Positions 25,009 through 33,763 of a DNA stretch of 64,000 bases are shown here, piece after piece. Numbering within the stretch: the stretch's first letter is position 1; each line of letters begins with the position of its first letter. A model generated the notes under the pieces. It searched no databases and was not told the DNA's origin. It saw nothing but the letters and a program-made list of their open reading frames with translations. The DNA is taken from NCBI GenBank assembly GCA_025356665.1, contig JANXRV010000123.1, positions 8,404 to 72,403 on the forward strand, given 5' to 3'. The stretch comes from CAITSH01 sp025356665 (GTDB taxonomy: Bacteria; Pseudomonadota; Gammaproteobacteria; Burkholderiales; SG8-39). The position numbers and the translations under genes were made by a program.

Positions 25009-26550
25009 TTATCCGCCGGCAAGCGTGGTGCGAATAAGCGCCTTGTCGGGTTTGCCCGCCAAACCAATCGGGATGGCATCGACGATCATGATTTTGCGCG
25101 GATGCGCATAGGCCGGGCCGTTTGCGAGCGTACACGCCTTCAACGCCTCGACACCAACCGATGCGCCCGGCCGCAACACCACCATGGCGGCGGGCACGTA
25201 GCCCTTGACCTCATGGGGGATGGGCACAACGCAGGCATCGGTGACGTCCTGGTGGTTAAGTAACAGGCTCTCCACCTCACGCGGATAGATGTTCTCCCCG
25301 CCGCAGCTGAACATGTCGTCAACGCGGCCGCGGAAAAAGAAAAAACCATCCGCATCGACGCGGAACAGGTCGCCGGTACGAAGCCAGCCCTCGACAATGC
25401 GTTCGCGCGTGAGTTCGGGCAGATTCTGGTAGCCGTCGGTGACGCATGGACTGCGCGTCCACAATTCGCCCTCTGGCGTGGTGTCACGTCCGTCGGCCGT
25501 CACCAGCTTCACCTCGTAGCCGCTGGCGATCAGCCCCGCGCTGCCCGCCGGCGTTTTGCGACCGTCGGTTGGCACGCGAAGCGGCCCGCCGGCTTCAGTC
25601 AGCCCGTAACTCTCTTTTACCTTTACCCCGGGGAACAAACGTTCCAGGTTGCGCACAAGCTCGGTCGGCACCACCGCGGAGCCGATGACAAACAGTTTGA
25701 GCGCGCTGAAATCAAGCGATCGGATGAGGTCCTCGTGTTGAAGAATCATCGAAAAAATCGCCGGCACACCGCCGCAGAACGTCGTCTTCTCGCTTGAAAG
25801 CGCGGCGAGAAACGCCTTGGGCTCGTAACGCGGCAGCAGCACTGCGCGGGCCCCGGCAAACAGATTGGGCTTGATCGTTCCGCGCATGGCGTTCTTGTGG
25901 AACAGCGGCACGGTCACAAGTCCCACTTCGCCAGTGCCGGTGGGCCAGGACGCCTCGGTTGAGCGAATGCTCCAGAGCATTCCGCTATGGGTCAGCCTCG
26001 CCCCCTTGGGCTTGCCGGTCGATCCGGCGGTGTACGGTTGAAACGCGATGCCATCGGGTGACAGCCGCGCCACCGCCTGGGGCAGGCCCGCGTCAAGCGC
26101 CGACGCATAGCCAACCCAGCCGGCTGGCGGCGACTGGTCGAGAATCACCCGGTGTCTCAAACCAAGCTTTTCGGCCAGGGCAAGCCCAAGCGGGCAGGCC
26201 TCGGGATCCAGGATCACCGCACTCGCTCCGGAATCGCGCAACATGAACTCCAGGTTCGCCTCGACCTGGCGCACATTCAGCGGAACGGCAACCAGGCCGG
26301 CGCGCATTACCCCGAAGAACGCCTCCAGATATTCGCAGCGATTGCCCACAAGAATGGCGACGCGCTCCCCGGCTTGCATGCCAAGGGATTGCATCAGAGC
26401 GGCGACAGCCTGCGTGCGGCGTTCCAGTTCGGCATAGGTGAATACGCGACGCTGCGCGTCCCACAAGTCGACGATGGCGGTGTTTGCCGGCAGGCGCGCA
26501 GCGGTGCCTGCGGAAAAATAACCAAGATTGTCCTGAACGGCATCAACCAC
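25009..26550 (-). CDS. AMP-forming acyl-CoA synthetase / ligase
   Basis: 513 residues of the ANL superfamily. It has the phosphate loop YTAGSTGKPKG, the adenine motif YGLTEAGG, the hinge TGDLFRVDADGFFFFRGR and MFSCGGENIYPREVE, with a C-terminal Lys in GKPDKALIR. It activates a carboxylic acid through an acyl-AMP to the CoA thioester. The chain may be aliphatic or aromatic, and the sequence alone does not settle it. ATG 26550 has GGGAGATT upstream. A TACTAACA half site lies about 95 bases upstream. It is divergent from the orphan molybdenum hydroxylase subunit. Confidence 0.9.
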   Translation of the reverse strand: MVDAVQDNLGYFSAGTAARLPANTAIVDLWDAQRRVFTYAELERRTQAVAALMQSLGMQAGERVAILVGNRCEYLEAFFGVMRAGLVAVPLNVRQVEANLEFMLRDSGASAVILDPEACPLGLALAEKLGLRHRVILDQSPPAGWVGYASALDAGLPQAVARLSPDGIAFQPYTAGSTGKPKGARLTHSGMLWSIRSTEASWPTGTGEVGLVTVPLFHKNAMRGTIKPNLFAGARAVLLPRYEPKAFLAALSSEKTTFCGGVPAIFSMILQHEDLIRSLDFSALKLFVIGSAVVPTELVRNLERLFPGVKVKESYGLTEAGGPLRVPTDGRKTPAGSAGLIASGYEVKLVTADGRDTTPEGELWTRSPCVTDGYQNLPELTRERIVEGWLRTGDLFRVDADGFFFFRGRVDDMFSCGGENIYPREVESLLLNHQDVTDACVVPIPHEVKGYVPAAMVVLRPGASVGVEALKACTLANGPAYAHPRKIMIVDAIPIGLAGKPDKALIRTTLAGG

Positions 26551-26641
26551 CGGAATCTCCCTTAATCTTCTCTATGAGCCAATAGGCTTTCAGCGCCCTT
26601 GCGGCAGTCGCAATGCCACCGATTCGGAGGGCATCGCAACA

Positions 26642-26649
26642 TGTTAGTA
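26642..26649. promoter_or_regulatory. Possible MarR-regulon half site (TGTTAGTA)
   Basis: The reverse complement of TACTAACA, the half site shared with 7862 and 23315, lies in the 319-base divergent spacer between the CoA ligase and the orphan large subunit. It overlaps a perfect 8-bp palindrome AACATGTT (26638-26645). An 8-base match alone is weak. Confidence 0.3.
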
Positions 26650-26869
26650 TTTCGGCGGAACGTGAAGGCACGCGATGCGCACCTTAGCGGTTACCGGCCA
26701 CCTGCTTTTCAATTCTGATTTTACGCCGGAAGCGTACGCGAAGACGACAATCCGGCACAACCCCAATAATGCCAGCGCCCACCCGATCCAGTTGCGCGAC
26801 AGAACAATTCTCCACCAGAAACGGCTTCCCGTTCACGGCGGTCTGGCAGCACGGTGAAAGAATTACGCT

Positions 26870-29230
26870 ATGACACGCCCTAACGATAGCAGCCTGATCG
26901 GTCAGTCGATCGCCCGGCCCAAGGCCCGACAATTCACATCGGGCCGCGGCCGCTACACCGACGATGTGCGCGTTCCGGGCCTGTTGCACGCGGCCTTTTT
27001 GCGCAGCCCCCATGCGCATGCACGCATTGTTTCGATCGCGCTGGACCAGGCCCGTCTGTTGCCCGGGGTCAGCGCGGTGTACACGGCCGATGAGATTCTC
27101 TCCGTCTGCAAGCCCTGGACTACGACCTTCAAACTGATACCGGGTCACCGCTCCCCGCCCCAACCGGCGCTGGCTCAGGAAAGGGCGCTCTGGCAGGGAC
27201 AACCGGTTGCGCTGGTTATCGCCGCATCGCGCGCAATCGCCGAGGACGCGGTCGCCTTGATCGAGGTCGAATGGGAAAGCTATCCGGCGCTCACGAGCGC
27301 CGCCGACGCGCTCGCCGAGGGCGCGGCAGTGCTGCACCCCGAACTGGGGTCCAATCTGCTCTTCGAGCACCGGATCCGCAGCGCAGACGCGCAGACGGCC
27401 TTTGACAAGGCTGACCATGTGGTGCGTCGTCAACTGCGTTTCCCGCGCCACACCGGCGTTCCGCTTGAGGGTCGCGCGATCCTGGCTGAATTCGACCCGA
27501 CACAAGAAACCCTCACGGTCCACGCATCGACGCAGATTCCCCACCAGCTGCGTGCCATCCTTGCGGCGCAACTTGGCTTGGGAGAGCACCGCGTGCGCGT
27601 TCTGGTCCCCGACGTCGGCGGCGGTTTCGGTATCAAACTTCACACCTACGATGACGAGATGGCGGTTTGCGCCGCCGCCGTGCTGCTTGGCAGGCCGGTT
27701 AAATTTATCTGCGACCGCCTCGAAGCGTTCGCGAGCGACAACCATGCCCGGGGGCATCAGGTCAGCGCGGCGATCGCCTGCGATGAGCAGGGCATCATCC
27801 GCGGCTTTTCCACCGACGACGTCATGGAAGCCGGCGCTTTTTCCGCCTATCCGCGCACCAGCGTACTCGAGGGACTTCACGCCATCACGATGGTCGGCGC
27901 GCCCTATGCCGCGCCTTCACTGGACGCCCATCTTCGCATTGCCTTCCAAAACAAGCCCCATGTCGGATCTTACCGGGGCGTCGGGCAACCGATAGGCTGC
28001 GCGGTTACCGAGATGCTGGTGGATGCCGCTGCGCGAAAACTCCAAATCGATCCGGCCGAATTCAGGCGGCGCAACTATCGCAACGCAGCGGTCTGCGGAA
28101 ACATCTCTGCAGGCGGCGTTGACATGGGTGGCGAGCTGACGTTTATCGCCTGCCACGACCGGCTGCTGGAGATGATGAACTACCCGCAATTGCGCACCGA
28201 ACAGGCGGAGGCAAGGCGGATGGGGCGCCACCTTGGCATCGGCTTCGCGTGCTTTGTCGAGGCCTCGGCAACCGGGCCGATGTTTTACGGCAACGCCGGC
28301 ATAGCGATAGCAGCCAGCGACGGCTGCAGCGTCCGGCTGGAGCCAACGGGCTCTGTCACCTGCATCACCAGTTCGCAGTTTCAGGGCCAGGGCCTTGAGG
28401 TCGGCCTCGCACAACTTGCTGCGCAAACGCTTGGCGTACCGTTCGATTCGGTCAGCATCGTGCACGGGGACACCGCAGTCACGCCGATGGGTGGCGGCAC
28501 TTACGCTTCGCGCGGCCTTGCCATCGGCGGAGAGGCCGCGCTGCTCGCAGCGCGAGGATTGCGCGAACGCATTCTTGCTGCGGCGGCAAGCATGCTCGAG
28601 TCGTCGGTGGGGGATCTGGAGCTGATCGACAGTCAGGTGCGCATACGCGGCACCGACCGTGCGCTCACGCTCGCCGAGATCGGCTTCACAATGCATTACC
28701 GGCAGCATCTGATGCCCCCTGATGTTCCGACCGATCCCATGGTCACCGCGCACTACGCCTCGAAACGCCCCTACCTCGTGGCCAACGGCATTCAGGCAAG
28801 CCTTGTCGAGATTGATCCGGAATCGGGGTTTGTGCGCCTTCTTCGCCATTGGGTTGTCGAGGATTGCGGGCGTGTCGTCAACCCGATGCTGGTTGACGAA
28901 CAGATTCGCGGCGCCGTCGTCCAGGGCATAGGTGCGGCGCTGTTTGAGGAGTGCCTCTATGACGAGCAGGGCCAGCTGCTGTCGGCCACGATGGCCGATT
29001 ACCTCGTACCGATGGCCGCAGACATGCCGGATATCGAAATCGGCCATATTGAGACGCCAGTCCCGGACACCTTGCTTGGCGGTAAGGGTGTGGGTGAGTC
29101 CGGTATTGTCGGGGCCGCTGTGGCGGTGGCAAATGCCGTCAATGACGCTCTGGCGCCCCTCGGGGCGGAAATAAGCGACTTGCCGATCACACCTGAACGC
29201 ATGTTGCGTGCCCTCGGCCGGGTGCCGTAA
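26870..29230 (+). CDS. Xanthine dehydrogenase family large subunit, orphan
   Basis: 786 residues with VPDVGGGFGIKLH near 245, SYRGVGQPIG near 367 and GGKGVGESGIVGAA with the catalytic Glu near 742. It is a molybdenum hydroxylase large subunit of full length. No FAD or 2Fe-2S gene is next to it; the following gene is a molybdopterin/4Fe-4S oxidoreductase 253 bases on. It may borrow small subunits from the operons at 8.7 or 54.9 kb, or have partners elsewhere. ATG 26870 fits the family N-terminus (LIGQSIARPKARQFTSGRGR). It is divergent from the CoA ligase. Confidence 0.9.
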   Translation: MTRPNDSSLIGQSIARPKARQFTSGRGRYTDDVRVPGLLHAAFLRSPHAHARIVSIALDQARLLPGVSAVYTADEILSVCKPWTTTFKLIPGHRSPPQPALAQERALWQGQPVALVIAASRAIAEDAVALIEVEWESYPALTSAADALAEGAAVLHPELGSNLLFEHRIRSADAQTAFDKADHVVRRQLRFPRHTGVPLEGRAILAEFDPTQETLTVHASTQIPHQLRAILAAQLGLGEHRVRVLVPDVGGGFGIKLHTYDDEMAVCAAAVLLGRPVKFICDRLEAFASDNHARGHQVSAAIACDEQGIIRGFSTDDVMEAGAFSAYPRTSVLEGLHAITMVGAPYAAPSLDAHLRIAFQNKPHVGSYRGVGQPIGCAVTEMLVDAAARKLQIDPAEFRRRNYRNAAVCGNISAGGVDMGGELTFIACHDRLLEMMNYPQLRTEQAEARRMGRHLGIGFACFVEASATGPMFYGNAGIAIAASDGCSVRLEPTGSVTCITSSQFQGQGLEVGLAQLAAQTLGVPFDSVSIVHGDTAVTPMGGGTYASRGLAIGGEAALLAARGLRERILAAAASMLESSVGDLELIDSQVRIRGTDRALTLAEIGFTMHYRQHLMPPDVPTDPMVTAHYASKRPYLVANGIQASLVEIDPESGFVRLLRHWVVEDCGRVVNPMLVDEQIRGAVVQGIGAALFEECLYDEQGQLLSATMADYLVPMAADMPDIEIGHIETPVPDTLLGGKGVGESGIVGAAVAVANAVNDALAPLGAEISDLPITPERMLRALGRVP

Positions 29231-29296
29231 AGGTTCCAATGCAAGTTTCAGCTTGACCACCGGCGCCGGTAAGCGGCGTGCGATACGCTTGTGTGC

Positions 29297-29330
29297 GACT
29301 TTTTCTGACCCGCGTGACTTTTTCTGACCC
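29297..29330. repeat. 15-bp direct repeat GACTTTTTCTGACCC
   Basis: Two perfect copies (29297-29311, 29316-29330), 19 bases apart centre to centre, lie in the 253-base spacer before the molybdopterin oxidoreductase. They could be repeated protein-binding sites or a replication slip. Confidence 0.7.
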
Positions 29331-29483
29331 TATTGCCTCGCCAACGCGCTTGCCGTGCCAGTGCGAGCCTGCCCCGGTTTGTCAAAGACGAGTTCGAGGC
29401 CGTTCTGCGCCAGTCTTTGCCAGGGCTCCGGCGAGGGGCGGCAAAAAGGCGGGCCGGAGCGGGCGGTAGTAGAATCGGTCGCC

Positions 29484-31574
29484 ATGAACGCGCGCATCCC
29501 GATTATCGACCGCAAAGTAGTGCGCGGTGCCTGTCCGCACGACTGCCCCGACACCTGCGCGCTCGCCGTGACGGTGGAAAACGGCATCGCCATCAAGGTC
29601 GAGGGCGGGGACATGCCCTTCACCGCCGGCACGCTTTGCACCAAGGTGGCGAAATACCTTGAGCGCACCTATTCGCCCGACCGCGTCACGCACCCGATGC
29701 GGCGCATCGGCGGCAAGGGTCCGGGTCGGGGCGGCTGGGAGCGCATCAGCTGGGAGGAGGCCCTCGCCATCATCGTGACACGGTTCAAGGCGGTCTGCGC
29801 CGAGGATCCGCAGGGCGTGCTGCCCCTTGATTACGCCGGCACCATGGGCCAGGTGCAATGGCATTCCATGGGCAGGCGCCTGTTCAGCCGCATGGGCGCC
29901 TCGTTGCTGGACCGCACCTTTTGTTCCTCCGCGGGGAAGGCCGGTTTCAAGATTTCACTCGGTGCTACGGTGGGCATGGATCCGGAGCGTTTCGAGGATT
30001 CCAGGCTGATTATCATCTGGGGTTCCAATCCCATCGTCTCCAACCTGCACTTGTGGACGCGCATCCAGGAAGCCAAGCGCCGCGGCGCCAAGCTCATCGC
30101 CATCGATCCGTATCGCAGCCTTAGCGCCGAGAAATGCCACCAGCATCTCGCGCCGCTGCCAGGCACCGATGGTGCGCTCGCCCTGGGCTTGATGCACGTC
30201 ATCATCGGCGAGGGACTGCACGACCGCGACTATGTCGCCAGTCATACGCTGGGGTTTGAGCCCTTGGCGGAACGGGTCAAGGCATTCACGCCGGACAGGG
30301 TTGCCGCCATCACCGGCCTTGCGGCGCAGGACATCATTGCCCTTGCGCGCGAGTATGCCGCGACCAAGACCGCGGCCATACGGCTCAATTACGGCATGCA
30401 GCGGCACTCGGGCGGCGGCATGGCTGCGCGTAACATCGCCTGCCTGCCCGCTCTCACCGGGGCCTGGCGTGAGGCGGCTGGAGGCGTCACCATCGGCACC
30501 GGCGGTTTTTTTGGCATCAACGAGGCGGCGGTGCAGCGCCCCGATTTGCTCCAGTTGTCGGCGCAGCCCAAGCCGCGCACCATCAACATGAGCGCGGTGG
30601 GCAACGCGCTGCTCGCGGCCGATCCGCCGGTGCGCGCTACCTACGTTTACAACACGAACCCGGTTGCGGTCGCGCCCGATTCGAGCAAGGTCATCGCCGG
30701 GTTTTCGCGCGCCGACTTGTTTACGGTCGTGCATGACGTGTTCATCACCGACACCGCCGAGTACGCCGATATCTTTCTGCCGGCGACGACGCAACTCGAG
30801 CACTACGATGTGCACACCGCCTACGGCCATCTTTACGTCACCGCCAATAACCCGGCGATCGCGCCGGTGGGTGAATCGCTGCCCAACTCCGAGGTGTTCC
30901 GGCGCATCGCCGCGGGCATGGGCTATACCGAAGCGTGCTTTCGCGATTCGGACGAGGATATTTGCCGGCAGGCGCTCGATTCGAACAATCCGCGCATGCA
31001 GGGAATAACGTGGGACAAGCTAAAAGAGGCGGGCTGGATACGCTTGAACGTGCCGGTGATATTCGCGCCCTTTGCGCAAGGCAATTTCCCCACGCCCTCG
31101 GGCAAATGCGAGTTCTACAGCGAGACGGCAAAACAGCAGGGCCTAGACCCGCTGCCGGCGTGGACGCCGCCGCGCGAATCGGTCGGCTCCAATCCGGAAC
31201 TGGCGAAGCGCTTTCCGCTCGCGATGATCTCGCCGCCCAACCGTCATTTTCTTAATTCAACTTTTGCCAACCTGCCTTTCGCGCTGGCCGAGGCGAAAGA
31301 GCCGATGCTCGACATCCATCCGGAGGACGCTTTTGAGCGCGATATCGTTGATGGCGCAATGTTGCGCATCCACAACGACCGCGGTTCCTTTCAGGCGCGC
31401 GCCCGCGTCAGCGACAAGGCCCGCCGCGGCGTGGTCATCGCACTTTCGGTGTGGTGGAGAAAACTCACGCCGGACGGAAAAAATGCCAACGAGGTGACCT
31501 CACAGGCCACCGCCGATATGGGCGGCGCGGCGACCTTTTACGATTGCCTTGTTGAAGTGGAGTGCGCGGCATGA
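29484..31574 (+). CDS. Molybdopterin-dependent oxidoreductase with 4Fe-4S site (DMSO-reductase superfamily)
   Basis: 696 residues. The N-terminal cysteine motif CPHDCPDTC with a later Cys in AGTLCTKVA supplies a 4Fe-4S cluster. The molybdopterin domains follow (GTMGQVQWHSMGRRLFSRMG, IIWGSNPIVSNLHLW, YNTNPVAVAPDSSKV, the ADIFLPATTQLEHYDVH segment and a C-terminal dinucleotide-binding domain with FPLAMISPPNRHFLNSTF). There is no Tat signal, so it is probably cytoplasmic. This superfamily includes formate dehydrogenases, nitrate reductases and acetylene hydratase-like enzymes. The reaction here is undetermined. ATG 29484 fits the family start. The next gene overlaps it by ATGA. Confidence 0.88.
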   Translation: MNARIPIIDRKVVRGACPHDCPDTCALAVTVENGIAIKVEGGDMPFTAGTLCTKVAKYLERTYSPDRVTHPMRRIGGKGPGRGGWERISWEEALAIIVTRFKAVCAEDPQGVLPLDYAGTMGQVQWHSMGRRLFSRMGASLLDRTFCSSAGKAGFKISLGATVGMDPERFEDSRLIIIWGSNPIVSNLHLWTRIQEAKRRGAKLIAIDPYRSLSAEKCHQHLAPLPGTDGALALGLMHVIIGEGLHDRDYVASHTLGFEPLAERVKAFTPDRVAAITGLAAQDIIALAREYAATKTAAIRLNYGMQRHSGGGMAARNIACLPALTGAWREAAGGVTIGTGGFFGINEAAVQRPDLLQLSAQPKPRTINMSAVGNALLAADPPVRATYVYNTNPVAVAPDSSKVIAGFSRADLFTVVHDVFITDTAEYADIFLPATTQLEHYDVHTAYGHLYVTANNPAIAPVGESLPNSEVFRRIAAGMGYTEACFRDSDEDICRQALDSNNPRMQGITWDKLKEAGWIRLNVPVIFAPFAQGNFPTPSGKCEFYSETAKQQGLDPLPAWTPPRESVGSNPELAKRFPLAMISPPNRHFLNSTFANLPFALAEAKEPMLDIHPEDAFERDIVDGAMLRIHNDRGSFQARARVSDKARRGVVIALSVWWRKLTPDGKNANEVTSQATADMGGAATFYDCLVEVECAA

Positions 31575-31933
31575 AGGCCCGCGTCAGCGCGCTTGCACGC
31601 ACCGGGGCGCGCGCCGGTACGCAATTTGGCGGCAGGGTCCATGCTTTTGCGCGCCGCAGCCTCGATGGCGAGGCGCATTTGTGGAAGGTATGGTGGCTGG
31701 GGGGTATCCCGGTTGCGCTGTCCGCCAGCGCCATCACCGTTGCGGCGGAACTGGCGCGCGACCAAACCCATCACGGCACCGGTGCGCTGCTCGATACGGT
31801 GAAACTGCTGATTTACCTCTTCTGGTTTTGCGCCGCCTGGCGCTGCGCGCGCAATGTCGAGCGTCCGCTGTGGACGCCGGTCGGCCAGCTTGCCATCGCC
31901 ACCAGCCTCGTCTTGACCGCCATTACCTTCTAA
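31571..31933 (+). CDS. Small membrane protein coupled to the molybdopterin oxidoreductase
   Basis: 120 residues with a basic soluble head (about 1-40) and three hydrophobic stretches (GGIPVALSASAITVAAEL, TVKLLIYLFWFCAAWRCA, VGQLAIATSLVLTAITF). Its ATG overlaps the stop of the oxidoreductase gene (ATGA), indicating translational coupling and a shared job. I do not recognise a family. A membrane anchor or quinone-side partner is an inference; no heme-ligating histidine pair is obvious. Confidence 0.65.
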   Translation: MKARVSALARTGARAGTQFGGRVHAFARRSLDGEAHLWKVWWLGGIPVALSASAITVAAELARDQTHHGTGALLDTVKLLIYLFWFCAAWRCARNVERPLWTPVGQLAIATSLVLTAITF

Positions 31934-32124
31934 AGCGGACGGCGCGAGCTTTGCGCTGCGCGCTTTGATCCAAATCACCGTGGCAAGATGTACGACGACT
32001 GCTGTTTTCTTCAGGTTTGACAGCAGCGGCGCAAGAACCTATTGTGGGGTGCGCAGTCACCCAGTCAACATAAAAGGCATAAGCCAAATACATCAGACTG
32101 CCGTCCGTCACCATAGGAGGAGAC

Positions 32125-33144
32125 ATGAGTAAATCCACGTTTGCAAATGGCTTTCGTGCGGCCGTCGCCGCACTGGCCATCGCCGCACTGGCCATCGCCG
32201 CGTTCAGCCTGCCCGCAACAGCGCAACAAGTCATCACACTTCATGGCGCAGTGCAGTTTGCCGATGACCACGCCTTCAACCGGTCGCTGCTCAAGTTCGA
32301 GGAACTGGTGAAGAAGTACTACGGCAAGCCGATCAACTTCGTGCTCCATCGCAACAGTGAACTGGGCCTGGAAAAGGATTACGTCGCCTACATGAACCAG
32401 GGCATTTCGGTGGACTACGCCATCGCGTCCCCGGCGCACATGTCGACTTTCTCCAAGGCGGCGCCCTTTATCGACGCGCCTTTCCTGTTCCGCGATCTGA
32501 ACCACTGGAACAAGGTGCTGGACCTTGACCTGCTCAAGCCTATCGCCGAAGAGATCGCGCAAAAGGCCGACGTGATGCTGATCGGCTACGCCGGTGGCGG
32601 CACGCGCAATATTTTCTCCAACAAGCCGGCCAAGAATCTCGCCGAGCTGAAGGGCCTCAAGGTGCGCGTGCAGGGTGCGCCGATCTGGAGCAAGACCTTC
32701 GGCGCCATCGGCATGTCGCCGACGGTGATCGCCTACAACGAAATCTACAACGCCATCCAGAACGGCGTCATCAACGCCGGCGAGAACGAGGCGGCGGGCG
32801 TGGAGGCGATGAAGTTTTTCGAGGTTGGCTCCAATTTGCTGATGACGCAGCACGCCATCACCATCCGGCCTATCTGTTTTTCCGGCAAGACCTTCAATAA
32901 GCTGTCGCCGGACCTGCAGGCCGCCATCATCCGGGCGGGCAAGGAGGCGGGCACCTACGGCCGCCAGGTCGAGGCCGGCGAGGACACCGCCAAGCTCGTC
33001 GCGCTGGAGAAGGCCGGCAAGCTGAAGCGCGTCCCCTTCACCCAGCGCGCGGAAATGCAAAAAATCGTCGACCCGATCATGGCCGCCTACGCCAAGGAAA
33101 TCGGCGCCGACGCGATCCACGCCAAGATTCTCGCCGTCAAGTAG
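32125..33144 (+). CDS. TRAP transporter substrate-binding protein (DctP type)
   Basis: 339 residues with a signal peptide (AALAIAALAIAAFSLPATAQQ) and the DctP fold features FVLHRNSELGLEKDYVAYMN, LAELKGLKVRVQGAPIW and AYNEIYNAIQNGVINAGENE, which hold the carboxylate-binding Arg and the Q-x-G-x-I signature. The ribosome site AGGAGGAG is strong. The two membrane subunits follow. The signal peptide contains an exact repeat of ALAIAA, from an 18-base DNA duplication. Confidence 0.93.
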   Translation: MSKSTFANGFRAAVAALAIAALAIAAFSLPATAQQVITLHGAVQFADDHAFNRSLLKFEELVKKYYGKPINFVLHRNSELGLEKDYVAYMNQGISVDYAIASPAHMSTFSKAAPFIDAPFLFRDLNHWNKVLDLDLLKPIAEEIAQKADVMLIGYAGGGTRNIFSNKPAKNLAELKGLKVRVQGAPIWSKTFGAIGMSPTVIAYNEIYNAIQNGVINAGENEAAGVEAMKFFEVGSNLLMTQHAITIRPICFSGKTFNKLSPDLQAAIIRAGKEAGTYGRQVEAGEDTAKLVALEKAGKLKRVPFTQRAEMQKIVDPIMAAYAKEIGADAIHAKILAVK

Positions 33145-33235
33145 TCCCTCTGAGCTTCGATCGCTGACTTTTGATTGTTTATATTTGCGCCTCTTCGGGT
33201 TTCCCGGAGGGGCGCAAGGTTTGTTCGGGCCTCGC

Positions 33236-33763
33236 ATGAAAAACATACTCGATTGGTATCACCGACTGCTCACCTGGTTGCTGGTCGGCACGGTGGCGAT
33301 TCTCATCATTCCGGTGACGCTGCAAATCATTTCGCGCTACACCGCGCTGATCCCCTCGTGGATCTGGACCGAGGAGTTGTCGCGCTTCATGTTCATCTGG
33401 ATGGTGATGATTGGCGCGATGATAGGCGTGCGCGAGGGCTCCCATTTTGACGTCGACGTCTGGCCCGAGCTTGGTGCGCGCGGCGCGGCGCGGCTGCGCA
33501 TCGTCTCGCATCTGTTCGTGCTGGTCTTTGCGCTGGTGTTTGTCTGGTGGGGCATACAGTTCGTGCGCTTTGGCTGGAACCAGGAGTCGGAACTGGCCGA
33601 GTTGCCGATGATTTATATTTTTCTCGCCTGGCCGGTAGCCGGGTTCACCTGGGTGTTGTTCCTCGGCGAGATCTTTGTCGCCGATATCCGCACCCTGCTC
33701 GCGGCCGATGGTAAAACCGCGGCCGCGCCCGAAGCGCGGCACGACCTGAAAGGCCATCAATGA
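33236..33763 (+). CDS. TRAP transporter small permease (DctQ type)
   Basis: 175 residues with four hydrophobic helices and the DctQ marker WIWTEELSRFMFIWMVMIGA, followed by VREGSHFDVDVWPEL. It pairs with the large DctM subunit. ATG 33236 is chosen over an upstream in-frame alternative because it begins the usual MKNILDWYHRLL start. It overlaps the dctM-type gene by four bases. Confidence 0.92.
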   Translation: MKNILDWYHRLLTWLLVGTVAILIIPVTLQIISRYTALIPSWIWTEELSRFMFIWMVMIGAMIGVREGSHFDVDVWPELGARGAARLRIVSHLFVLVFALVFVWWGIQFVRFGWNQESELAELPMIYIFLAWPVAGFTWVLFLGEIFVADIRTLLAADGKTAAAPEARHDLKGHQ

